DNA of 64,000 nt from Flavobacterium sp. (GCF_029945805.1 NZ_JAQSDH010000049.1:1-64000), one strand, 5' to 3'. Positions 31,701 through 38,730 are shown, counted from the stretch's first letter. Notes: generated by a model not told the origin, from the letters alone. Program-made: numbers and translations.

Positions 31701-32094
31701 CTAATTGCGTAACCGAAAATCTTGCCACTGCGGTTGGGTTCTCAATCCCTTGAGCCGCATACGTTTTCATCATTGGGTATTTTACCGCCAAACCAGATTC
31801 CATACTTGGCGTTTCAACGACCCTGAAATGTTCCAATTGACCTTCCGCGTTTGGAAGTTCAATGATCAGTTTTGATTTGCCTTTACTGTCTCGCAACGGA
31901 GCTGTCGCCAAAGAAGCTTTCAGTGCATTTAAATCCAATTGAAACAATTCAAAATTTCTCGGAAATGAATTCCTTTTCACTTTGGTTGCTGAGGCTAATT
32001 CAGATTCTTTTACTGATTTCCAAATGCTTTTTGATTGGGAAAAAGCAGTATTGATTACCAATAATGTAAACAGTAAGAGATAAATTTTTTTCAT
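28789..32094 (-). CDS. Secreted reprolysin-type zinc metalloprotease with Fn3, P-domain and T9SS type A sorting domain
   Basis: Extracellular protease of 1101 residues exported first by Sec (signal MKKIYLLLFTLLVINTAFSQ), then across the outer membrane by T9SS. The zinc site is AHEMGHQFGGFH, with HExxH at 353-357, followed by the Met-turn SSIMGYAGIC, which makes it a metzincin. The prodomain occupies about 20-200. After the catalytic domain come Ig-like regions, an Fn3-like stretch (SLTSPANLATGIATTATVTW, near 795) and a proprotein-convertase-type P-domain (about 880-1020). It ends with a type A sorting domain (LYPNPNNGTFTIHF, VEVFDLRGRVVYSK, KKIVIDK). A paralogue with the same order but without the Fn3-like part is at 47637-50321. 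Confidence 0.93.
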   Translation of the reverse strand: MKKIYLLLFTLLVINTAFSQSKSIWKSVKESELASATKVKRNSFPRNFELFQLDLNALKASLATAPLRDSKGKSKLIIELPNAEGQLEHFRVVETPSMESGLAVKYPMMKTYAAQGIENPTAVARFSVTQLGLNSMTLSGEKSTVFIDAYTEDRNNYIVYSKSSLTKNGNDFACLTDQGVNLPSLNGANSKNSNATLSTDDKKLRTYRLAQSCVAEYGNIFAGAGSDAQKRANIQAQMLATITRVNGVYEKDLAITLIFIANNDQLIYYGNVNSDPWSGEYNTQTGITIDGTVGFDSYDIGHNFNIDGGGNAGCIGCVCGSNTDPASGNHKGTGMTGRDNPTGDPFDIDYVAHEMGHQFGGFHVQSSSGCRSGSGLTEVETGSGSSIMGYAGICPADVQSSSDDYFGYVNIRDISANVKTGVSSSCPIMTDFINNPPVANAGNDYVIPKSTAFILTGTASDPDGDAITYNWEQNDPQNPNSASAPVATRAAGPMFRTLPGTTSPTRYMPNLGTVLAGSTSNTWEVCPSVARDLNFSLTVRDNRAGGGQTASDLMKVTVNAVAGPFVITVPNTVISWGAGSTQNVTWNVAGTTANGVNTPYVDIYLSTDGGTSFPILLASKVPNDGSEIIAVPNNVGTQNRIMVKGYENIFYDVSNTNFSITAPTATFLAAFNGVAGEQNKPICTGSSAIYTINYTALTGFSGTTSFSATGNPTGSTVTFSPSSMTANGAITMTVSNTTSALPGFYTLAVTASSGATSKVINYYLELFNSNFPTMSLTSPANLATGIATTATVTWAANTNASFYDVQLANDASFAIVLNTVTTTATSFTFSGLNQANNYFWRVLPKNVSCSGTFSAPFKFTTGQLSCADFNSSNIPLTISATGTPTVNSTLNIPSGGTINSITVTMDITHTWINDLRAILISPAGTQINLFTNPCTSDDIQNVSATFDDNGTAVVCGVDPGISGVVIPVQALSGLVGQSSTGTWTLRIRDMFNQDGGVLNSWGLSICTVTTALAVNENALNNFVLYPNPNNGTFTIHFNADDSSPVDVEVFDLRGRVVYSKRYANQSLFNETINLDAIQSAIYLLKVKNGNQSVTKKIVIDK

Positions 32095-32189
32095 TTTATT
32101 TTTTTTTGGTTGCCCAAATTTAAATATATAATCGAGTTTTTAATCTGAATTTATATTTTTATTTAAAATCCTCTTTTATAAAAGTTGCT

Positions 32190-32197
32190 TACTTTTG
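32190..32197 (+). promoter_or_regulatory. -7 element immediately before bioF
   Basis: TACTTTTG is a perfect match and ends 4 bases before the bioF ATG. If used, the message would start at or very near the start codon. No convincing TTG -33 element is present. Confidence 0.45.
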
Positions 32198-32201
32198 AAT
32201 A

Positions 32202-33359
32202 ATGGAAAATTTCCCGAAATCATTACTGCAAAAACTGCAACAACGCGAAGAACAAAACGCTTTGCGAAGGCTTACATTTCCTAATAATTTAATCGATTTT
32301 GCTTCGAATGATTACATTGGTTTTGCTAAAAACAAACTCATTTTCGATCAAACGCACCAATTACTTTTAGATAAGAATATAAAGACAAACGGAGCTGCCG
32401 GTTCTCGCCTACTTTCAGGAAATCATACTTTATACACAGAAGCTGAAGCCTATATTGCCCAGTTTCATCAAACCGAGTCGGCACTGATTTTCAATTCGGG
32501 TTATGATGCCAATATTGGTTTTTTTAGCGCTGTGCCGCAACGCAACGATGTGATTTTATATGATGAATTGTGTCATGCTTCCATTCGCGACGGAATCTTG
32601 ATGAGCAATGCCAAATCCTATAAATTTGGTCACAACGATTTTGAAGATTTGGAACGTTTAATTAAGCGATGTCAGACTGAACTTGTCGAAGTCTACATTG
32701 TAACTGAAAGCGTTTTTTCTATGGATGGCGATTGTCCAAATATGGAGGAACTAACAACACTATCACAAAAATATAACTGTTTACTAGTTATTGATGAAGC
32801 TCATGCTTTAGGCGTTTTTGGTGATCCCGAAGCTTTGGGAGGTGAAGGATTAGTTCAAAGTTTAGGTTTGCAAGACAAAGTTTTTGCCCGGATTATGACT
32901 TTTGGAAAAGGATTAGGATGTCATGGTGCTGCGATTTTAGGCAGTGAGAATTTGAAAAATTATCTGGTAAACTTTGCCCGAAGCTTTGTGTATACTACCG
33001 GACTTTCTCCGCATAGCATCGCGACTATTTTAATTGCCTATCAGCACTTAGAAAAAGATCAGGAAAGTTTAAAGGCATTAAAAAACAACATCATTTTCTT
33101 CAATCAGGAAAAGATGCGAATGGGGTTAAAACCTTTATTCGTCTACAGTAAATCGGCAATTCAGTGCGCCATTATTCCCGGAAATGAAAATGTAAAAAGC
33201 ATGGCAACTCAATTGCAAGATAAAGGTTTTGATGTCAAAGCCATACTATCACCAACCGTTCCGCAAGGACAAGAGCGACTTCGTTTTTGTTTGCACAGTT
33301 ACAATTCGGAAAATGAAATCTCTGAAGTCTTAGAATTGTTAGCTACTTTTGTATTCTAA
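32202..33359 (+). CDS. bioF: 8-amino-7-oxononanoate synthase
   Basis: PLP enzyme that joins pimeloyl-ACP (or -CoA) and L-alanine, the first committed step of biotin ring formation. The 385 residues show NDYIGFAKN, AAGSRLLSGNHTLYTEAE, LIFNSGYDANIGFFSA, YDELCHASIRDGI, VIDEAHALGVFG and the PLP-lysine region MTFGKGLGCHGAA near 245. Residues 157-164 (CQTELVEV), just before YIVTESVFSMDGD, are encoded by 32671-32694. That segment matches an interspersed palindromic repeat seen between genes elsewhere in the window, so it looks like an in-frame repeat insertion at a surface loop. All catalytic motifs remain intact. First gene of the biotin run. Confidence 0.95.
   Translation: MENFPKSLLQKLQQREEQNALRRLTFPNNLIDFASNDYIGFAKNKLIFDQTHQLLLDKNIKTNGAAGSRLLSGNHTLYTEAEAYIAQFHQTESALIFNSGYDANIGFFSAVPQRNDVILYDELCHASIRDGILMSNAKSYKFGHNDFEDLERLIKRCQTELVEVYIVTESVFSMDGDCPNMEELTTLSQKYNCLLVIDEAHALGVFGDPEALGGEGLVQSLGLQDKVFARIMTFGKGLGCHGAAILGSENLKNYLVNFARSFVYTTGLSPHSIATILIAYQHLEKDQESLKALKNNIIFFNQEKMRMGLKPLFVYSKSAIQCAIIPGNENVKSMATQLQDKGFDVKAILSPTVPQGQERLRFCLHSYNSENEISEVLELLATFVF
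32671..32694 (+). repeat. Interspersed palindromic repeat inside bioF, in frame
   Basis: GTCAGACTGAACTTGTCGAAG plus TCT here follows the same pattern as intergenic GTCACACTGAGCTTGCCGAAGTG-type repeats near 38 kb and 44 kb. The reading frame is kept and encodes CQTELVEV within BioF. Confidence 0.65.
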
Positions 33360-33361
33360 TT

Positions 33362-33766
33362 ATGGAAGAAGAAAAATTTAAATTACTCCGCCGATTTCAG
33401 TATTCAAGCGAAGCCATTATTTACCAAGGTAAACTTGAAAGCAATGGAATTGAAGTTTACCTAAGAGACAATAATATAGTCGACTCCAATCCGTTATACA
33501 GCAATGCCGTTGGCGGTGTGAAACTTTTTGTACAAACAGAAGATTTTGACAAGGCTACTGAAATACTTGGCGACATAAGTCTCTATTCGGTTGACGATGA
33601 CAATCAACCTATAAAATGTCCAAAATGTGGCGCCGAACAAGTTGAAATGGAAACTTCAATTGATGGTGTCAAATCTTTTTTTAGAGTTGTTTTCTTAGGT
33701 GCCTTTGCCCTGCTTTTTTCAAAATACAAATACCAATGTCAAAAGTGTAAAACCGAATTTAATTAA
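33362..33766 (+). CDS. DUF2007-type protein with a C-terminal zinc ribbon
   Basis: A 134-residue protein whose first part (about 8-72, FKLLRRFQYSSEAIIYQGKLESNGIEVYLRDNNIV and GGVKLFVQTEDFDKATEIL) follows the DUF2007 putative signal-transducing domain, which resembles a PII-like or ferredoxin-like fold. Four cysteines in CPKCGAE and CQKCKTE near 83 and 126 would form a zinc ribbon around a short hydrophobic segment (VVFLGAFALLFSKY), which could be a membrane anchor. It starts 2 bp after bioF. Function unknown; position suggests co-expression with biotin genes but not a biotin role. Confidence 0.8.
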   Translation: MEEEKFKLLRRFQYSSEAIIYQGKLESNGIEVYLRDNNIVDSNPLYSNAVGGVKLFVQTEDFDKATEILGDISLYSVDDDNQPIKCPKCGAEQVEMETSIDGVKSFFRVVFLGAFALLFSKYKYQCQKCKTEFN

Positions 33767-33785
33767 TAACAAATCACATAATCTA

Positions 33786-34676
33786 ATGAGGATTATTTTT
33801 ATAGTACTTTCAATATTGTTTTCAGTCCTTTCATTTGCTCAGGATTATAAATCGGATTTTGGAAAATATTTTCAAGAAAAAGATACTATCAAGCAAAAAG
33901 AAACACTTCTCAAATGGGAAAAGGCAAAACCTAACGATGCCGAACTATTTACTTCCTACTTTAACTTCTATTTTCAAAAATCAAAAACGGAAATACTCAG
34001 TTTGTCTAAAAATGAGCCAACTGGTGATGCCTTAGTTTTGCTAGACAGTCTCAATAAAACAGCCGGTTTTTTGGGTAGTACGCAAAGTTACGATGCTACT
34101 GCTATAAAAAAAGCATTCATTAAAATTGATAAGGGAATTAGTCTGTATCCAAATAGACTTGATATGAGATTTGGAAAAATCTATGCTCTTGGGGAAATTG
34201 AAGATTGGACCAATTTCACTTCAGAAATTAGTAAAGCTGTAGCTTATTCTCAAATAAATAAGAATAACTGGACTTGGACAAACAATACAACAAAAGAGGC
34301 TGGTCAGGATTTTTTATTGTCATCCATACAAAGCTATCAAGTTCAACTATACAATACGGAACGAGATGATTTACTGCCAAATATGCGAGAAATTGCATTA
34401 GCCATTTTAAAATATTACCCTGAAAACATTGAAAGTTTATCCAATCTTTCAGTAACCTATTTCTTAATCGGTGAATTTGACAAAGGACTTGATGCTCTTT
34501 TTAAAGCAGAAAAAATTAACCCAAAAGATTATATTGTGTTATCAAATATTGCTAATGGATATAAGCAATTAGGGAATAAAAGCAAAGCCATTGAATATTA
34601 CGAAAAAACATATTTGTATGGAGATGAAGAAGCTAAGAACTTTGCTAAAAAACAGATTGCAGAATTGAAAAAATAA
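33786..34676 (+). CDS. Exported TPR-repeat protein
   Basis: A 296-residue protein starting MRIIFIVLSILFSVLSFAQ, a clear signal peptide; a longer frame from 33699 overlaps the previous gene and lacks this logic. The C-terminal part carries tetratricopeptide helices (NIESLSNLSVTYFLIGEFDKGLDALFKAEKINP, DYIVLSNIANGYKQLGNKSKAIEYYEKTY, in two parts). No enzyme motif. Lies between the DUF2007 gene and bioD on the same strand. Probably a periplasmic scaffold protein with unknown partners. Confidence 0.85.
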   Translation: MRIIFIVLSILFSVLSFAQDYKSDFGKYFQEKDTIKQKETLLKWEKAKPNDAELFTSYFNFYFQKSKTEILSLSKNEPTGDALVLLDSLNKTAGFLGSTQSYDATAIKKAFIKIDKGISLYPNRLDMRFGKIYALGEIEDWTNFTSEISKAVAYSQINKNNWTWTNNTTKEAGQDFLLSSIQSYQVQLYNTERDDLLPNMREIALAILKYYPENIESLSNLSVTYFLIGEFDKGLDALFKAEKINPKDYIVLSNIANGYKQLGNKSKAIEYYEKTYLYGDEEAKNFAKKQIAELKK

Positions 34677-34693
34677 ATTACTTATTCAACTTA

Positions 34694-35311
34694 ATGAAAC
34701 TATTTATAACAGGAATCGGAACAGATGTTGGCAAAACGATTGCCTCAACCATTGTAGTCGAAGCTTTAGAAGCTGATTATTGGAAACCCATACAAGCGGG
34801 CGATTTGGATAATTCTGATACCCAGAAAGTAAAGTCGAAAGTCAAAAGTCAAAAGGGAAAATTTCACCCTAATGGGTATGCGTTAAACACACCCGCAAGT
34901 CCACATTACGCTGCTGCTATTGATGGAATAGTGATTGATTTAAAAAAGATAATCGAGCCAAAAACTGAAAATCATCTTGTAATTGAAGGCGCTGGCGGAG
35001 TTCTAGTTCCACTAAACGACACCGATTGTGTGATTGATTTAATCCAAAAAGACTATAAAGTCATTGTGGTTTCGCGGCATTATCTTGGAAGCATTAATCA
35101 TACATTGTTGACTTTTGAAGCTCTAAAAAGCAAAAAGATTACCGTTGCCGGAATTATATTTTCGGGCGATGAAAACAACCCTACTGAAGAAATTATCCTA
35201 AAAAAAACTGGTGCAAAATGTATTGGTCGAATTGAAAACGAACCTTATTTTGACCAAAATGTAATTAGCTATTACGCGGACTTATTTAAAGAGAATTTAT
35301 TACAATTATAA
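34694..35311 (+). CDS. bioD: Dethiobiotin synthetase
   Basis: ATP-dependent carboxylation of diaminononanoate to dethiobiotin. The 205 residues start with the P-loop FITGIGTDVGKTIAS, then the substrate region YWKPIQAGDLDNSDT, and IEGAGGVLVPLND near 95. Between these, residues about 44-55 (QKVKSKVKSQKG) are encoded by a low-complexity AAAGTC repeat at 34825-34855, an unusual insertion just after the substrate loop and before FHPNGYALNTPASPHYAA. The other motifs look intact. Fourth gene of the biotin run. Confidence 0.93.
   Translation: MKLFITGIGTDVGKTIASTIVVEALEADYWKPIQAGDLDNSDTQKVKSKVKSQKGKFHPNGYALNTPASPHYAAAIDGIVIDLKKIIEPKTENHLVIEGAGGVLVPLNDTDCVIDLIQKDYKVIVVSRHYLGSINHTLLTFEALKSKKITVAGIIFSGDENNPTEEIILKKTGAKCIGRIENEPYFDQNVISYYADLFKENLLQL
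34825..34855 (+). repeat. AAAGTC-type simple repeat inside bioD
   Basis: Overlapping AAAGTC / AAAAGTC words in tandem (AAAGTAAAGTCGAAAGTC and on). In frame, giving the Lys/Ser-rich KVKSKVKSQKG. The composition is more like intergenic filler than like the rest of bioD. Confidence 0.6.
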
Positions 35312-35399
35312 AGATAAGAGATAATAGACGGATAGATAATAGACCTTTTATCTATCATTATCTATCATCTTTTAGTCTATCATCTATTATCTAAAAAAC
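35312..35399. repeat. AT-rich palindromic spacer between bioD and bioA
   Basis: AGATAATAGAC (35319-35329) is complementary to the GTCTATCATCTATTATCT stretch at 35375-35391, with further TATC/GATA words between. It could fold into a long hairpin in the mRNA between two genes of one pathway. Confidence 0.6.
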
Positions 35400-36671
35400 A
35401 TGACCCTTTCCGAACGAGACAAATTATACAACTGGCATCCATACACCCAACACAAAACGGCAACTGATTTTCCGGCGATTGTCAAAGGAAAAGACGCCTT
35501 GCTTTGGGATGAAAACGGCAAGGAATATATTGACGCTATTGCCTCGTGGTGGGTAAATCCTTACGGACATTCGAATAAAATTATTGCCGATGCTATTTAC
35601 GAACAGCTTACCACTTTAGAACATGTTTTATTTGGTGGTTTTACACATGACAAAGCCGTTTTATTGGCTGAAAAGCTGATGACCATTTTACCAAGCAATC
35701 AAAAAAAACTATTTTATTCTGACAACGGTTCAACTGCTGTGGAAGTCGCGTTGAAGTGCGCTTTGCAATTCAATTACAACAAAGGAATAAAAAAAACCAA
35801 AATTATTGCGTTTGAAGATGCCTTTCATGGCGATACCTTTGGTGCTATGGCTTCTAGTGGAATTACCTTTTTTACAGAAGCGTTCAAAGGTTCGCTCTTA
35901 GAAGTAATTCGCATTCCGGTTCCTATTGCGGGTAACGAAGAAAAAAGTGTGCAAATTCTAAAAGATTTGGTTGCAACCAATCACTATGCGGCATTCCTTT
36001 TTGAGCCTCTTGTGCAAGGTGCGGCCGGAATGGTAGTGTATGCGCCTGAAGTTCTGGATAAAATGATTGCGATTTGCAAAGAAAATAACATCTTCACTAT
36101 TGCCGACGAAGTCATGACGGGTTTTGGTAAAACCGGAAAAACGTTTGCCTCAGATTATTTAGAGAATAAGCCCGATATGATGTGTTTGTCCAAAGCATTG
36201 ACCGGCGGCACCATACCGATGGCGATTACGACTTTTACTCAGGAAATATTTGATGGTTTTTATGATGACGATACGAATAAAGCGCTGTTTCACGGACACA
36301 CTTTTACGGCAAATCCAACGGGTTGTGCAGCAGCTTTAGCCAGTATTACTTTGTTGCAAACGGATGAAATTCAGCAGAATATTGCCCGAATAAACCAATC
36401 CCATATGACTTTTGAACAGCGAATAAAATCACATCCAAAAATAAAAACCACACGGGTTCTCGGAGTTATTTTCGCCTTAGAAATCAAAACGGAAACTCAA
36501 GAAAGTTATTACGGAACCATGCGCAACAAACTCTACAATTTCTTTATTGAAAACGGTGTAATTCTGCGTCCTGTGGGAAATATTGTTTACATTTTGCCAC
36601 CATATATTATAACCGAAGAACAATTAGAAAAAGTGTATGCAACGATAGAAAAAGCGCTGGAAATAGTATAA
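35400..36671 (+). CDS. bioA: Adenosylmethionine--8-amino-7-oxononanoate aminotransferase
   Basis: PLP enzyme that converts KAPA to diaminopelargonate with S-adenosylmethionine as amino donor. The 423 residues match BioA closely: WHPYTQHKTATDFPAIVKG at the start (the substrate-binding part), DAIASWWVNPYGH, FYSDNGSTAVEVALK, IIAFEDAFHGDTFGAMA, IADEVMTGFGKTGK, PLP lysine in CLSKALTGGTIPMA near 265 and GHTFTANPTGCAAALAS. No missing motif. Lies between two palindromic spacers. Confidence 0.97.
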   Translation: MTLSERDKLYNWHPYTQHKTATDFPAIVKGKDALLWDENGKEYIDAIASWWVNPYGHSNKIIADAIYEQLTTLEHVLFGGFTHDKAVLLAEKLMTILPSNQKKLFYSDNGSTAVEVALKCALQFNYNKGIKKTKIIAFEDAFHGDTFGAMASSGITFFTEAFKGSLLEVIRIPVPIAGNEEKSVQILKDLVATNHYAAFLFEPLVQGAAGMVVYAPEVLDKMIAICKENNIFTIADEVMTGFGKTGKTFASDYLENKPDMMCLSKALTGGTIPMAITTFTQEIFDGFYDDDTNKALFHGHTFTANPTGCAAALASITLLQTDEIQQNIARINQSHMTFEQRIKSHPKIKTTRVLGVIFALEIKTETQESYYGTMRNKLYNFFIENGVILRPVGNIVYILPPYIITEEQLEKVYATIEKALEIV

Positions 36672-36684
36672 TTTTGCATTTGTT

Positions 36685-36780
36685 GCACAGAGCATCACAA
36701 AGATTTCTCAGAGATTCACAGAGAAATTATTGAATTGATTTCAACTCTGTGAACCTTTAATTTTTTGTGAATCTCTGTGT
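36685..36780. repeat. CACAGAG palindromic spacer between bioA and the ketoacyl synthase gene
   Basis: TTCACAGAG (36715-36723) pairs with CTCTGTGAA (36745-36753). The outer GCACAGAGCATCACAA word also pairs with TTGTGAATCTCTGTGT. This gives a nested hairpin in a 117-bp gap. Confidence 0.65.
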
Positions 36781-36788
36781 AATAAAAA

Positions 36789-37946
36789 ATGAAAACTCCC
36801 ATTGCCATAACGTCCATCGCTTCTTTTTCTGCTTTAGGAAAAAATTCTGAAGTTGTTTGGACTGATTATTTAAATCCGAAAACACACATCGTTGAAAAAA
36901 CTATTGGTGAAACTTCCGCTTTGGTTGCTCCAATTTCTGAAACAGTAGCTCAAGAAGTTCAAGCCTTACGGAATTCAGATACTAAATACAAATCATTAGA
37001 CAATTCGGTCCTGTATGCAATTCTGGCTTCAAGAGAAGCCGTAAAAAAAGCAGGTTGGAACGATAGCGTTTTTGGCGTAAATATTGGTTCATCGCGCGGT
37101 GCTACTTCCCTATTTGAACAACACCATCAAGAATTTTTAGCCACTGGAAAAACACCAACATTAGCCTCGCCAACAACAACTTTGGGGAATATTTCAACTT
37201 GGGTGGCCCACGATTTAAAATCACAAGGACCCGAATTATCACATTCTATTACCTGTTCTACGGCACTTCATGCTGTGCTCAACGGAATTGCATGGCTTCA
37301 AGCTGGAATGGCCGATAAGTTTTTGGTTGGCGGAAGTGAAGCACCCTTAACGGCTTTTACTATTGCTCAAATGCAGGCGTTAAAAATTTATGCTAAAACG
37401 AATGATAAATTTCCGTGTAAAGCGTTGGATTTAGAGAAAACCAAAAACTCGATGGTTTTAGGCGAAGGTGCGGCAATGGCTTGTTTAGAATTGGGCGAAC
37501 ACAAAAATGCCTTGGCTTACGTTACCGGATTTGGCTATGCTACGGATGATTTACAACACAGCATTTCGATTACGGATGAAGCCGAATGTTTCCAGAAATC
37601 GATGAAAATGGCATTGCAAAATATACCGCTTGACGAAGTAGACGCCATTGTAATGCACGCTCCAGGAACGATAAAAGGCGACAAATCAGAATACAAAGCC
37701 ATTCAAAAAGTCTTTGGAGCAACCCTTCCGATGCTTACTACCAATAAATGGAAGATTGGCCATACTTTTGGTGCTTCCGGGATGCTAAATCTTGAGATGG
37801 CGGTTCTTATGCTGCAACACCAACAATTTATCGGAGTACCATTTTTTACTGAACCCAACCCGAGAAAAGCAATTCGAAATATTATCGTGAATGCCGTTGG
37901 TTTTGGGGGAAATGCGGTGAGTATTTTGGTTTCAAACAAGTTCTAA
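36789..37946 (+). CDS. Beta-ketoacyl synthase family protein linked to the biotin genes
   Basis: A 385-residue condensing enzyme of the FabF/FabB fold. The catalytic set is visible: nucleophile Cys156 (HSITCSTALHA), His290 (VMHAPGT in place of HGTGT), Lys320 and His325 (TTNKWKIGHTFGASG), and the closing VNAVGFGGNAVSILV. It is shorter than housekeeping FabF (about 410) and has a divergent N-terminus, so it is probably specialised. Its place after bioA suggests a role in making or handling the pimeloyl chain, but that is inferred from position only. It could instead serve an unrelated fatty-acid or pigment pathway. Confidence 0.85.
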   Translation: MKTPIAITSIASFSALGKNSEVVWTDYLNPKTHIVEKTIGETSALVAPISETVAQEVQALRNSDTKYKSLDNSVLYAILASREAVKKAGWNDSVFGVNIGSSRGATSLFEQHHQEFLATGKTPTLASPTTTLGNISTWVAHDLKSQGPELSHSITCSTALHAVLNGIAWLQAGMADKFLVGGSEAPLTAFTIAQMQALKIYAKTNDKFPCKALDLEKTKNSMVLGEGAAMACLELGEHKNALAYVTGFGYATDDLQHSISITDEAECFQKSMKMALQNIPLDEVDAIVMHAPGTIKGDKSEYKAIQKVFGATLPMLTTNKWKIGHTFGASGMLNLEMAVLMLQHQQFIGVPFFTEPNPRKAIRNIIVNAVGFGGNAVSILVSNKF

Positions 37947-37970
37947 TTAGATGTCGTTTTAATTAGAAGC

Positions 37971-38260
37971 ACTTCGGCACTTCGGCACTTCGACACTTCG
38001 GCAAGCTCAGTGCAGGCGTAGCTCAGTGTGACAGTAAGGTTCTAATTGGATTTAGTATAATTTACACGAGAGCCAATCAAAATACGTAATGTCAGTCTGA
38101 GCTCGCCTGTGCTGACGAAGGAAGTATCGAAGACTTCTTACTTGCACTTCGACACTTCGGCAAGCTCAGTGCAGGCGTAGCTCAGTGTGACAATAAGGTT
38201 CTAATTGGATTTAGTTTAATTTACACGAGGGACAATCAAAATACGTAATATTAGTCTGGA
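37971..38260. repeat. Repeat cluster between the ketoacyl synthase gene and recX
   Basis: The 304-bp gap has no gene. It starts with four 8-base units ACTTCGGC (37971-38002, third one ACTTCGAC). A unit of about 115 bp starting GCACTTCGACACTTCGGCAA occurs at 37985-38099 and again at 38144-38259 (period 159), including ACTGAGC-type palindromes and the word AATCAAAATACGTAAT. Between them lies a palindromic copy GTCAGTCTGAGC..GAAGACT at 38091-38135. The second copy runs into the recX stop codon, so the last bases of recX appear to be part of the duplicated unit. Confidence 0.8.
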
Positions 38261-38730
38261 AGTAGTGACGACAACTCCTTCAACTTTTCATAGACCAAGT
38301 TACTTTCCCAACCTTTGCGCAGTAGGTAATCGCAGAATTTCTTTTTCTTTTTTTGAGCGTTGGTTTCTCTAATCGTGTCCCAATGTCTTTCGGCTAAAGT
38401 GGCTAATGTGTTTTGATAGTCGTCTTCATCGATCTCGGATAGGGCGCATTTTATATTGGGTGCCGAAATGTGTCTTTGTTTGAGTTCGTTGACAATCCGG
38501 ATTTTACCCCAACTTTTAATTCGGTGCTTTCCTCGAGCGAAACTTCGGGCGAACCGTTCTTCATTCAAAAAATTATTTTGCAACAAATGCACCACAACGG
38601 CATCAATTTCGTTTAATCTCAAACCCAAATCATAACTTTTCTGCACCACTTCCTGATGACAGCGTTCCTGATAAGAACAATAATATTCTAACTTGAGTTG
38701 GGCTTCAGTAACCGTTAGTTTTTCACTCAT
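38251..38730 (-). CDS. recX: RecX-type regulatory protein
   Basis: Modulates RecA filaments. From the start MSEKLTVTEAQLKLEYY (38730) it has 159 residues; eight more upstream codons are open but add nothing conserved. Three RecX three-helix repeats can be followed, with the signature LQNNFLNEERFARSFARGKHRIKSWGKIRIVNELKQRHI split across repeats 1 and 2, and LLRKGWESNLVYEKLKEL at the end. No recA is nearby. A perfect -7 element TAACTTTG (complement of 38756-38763) lies about 25 bases upstream. The stop codon sits inside a duplicated repeat unit. Confidence 0.9.
   Translation of the reverse strand: MSEKLTVTEAQLKLEYYCSYQERCHQEVVQKSYDLGLRLNEIDAVVVHLLQNNFLNEERFARSFARGKHRIKSWGKIRIVNELKQRHISAPNIKCALSEIDEDDYQNTLATLAERHWDTIRETNAQKKKKKFCDYLLRKGWESNLVYEKLKELSSLLPD

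Noticed and set aside
33699..33785. N-terminal extension of the TPR protein
   Set aside because: It overlaps the DUF2007 gene in another frame; the later start gives a clean signal peptide.
37971..38260. CRISPR array
   Set aside because: Repeats are of unequal length and are partly palindromic duplications; there is no regular repeat-spacer pattern and no cas gene.
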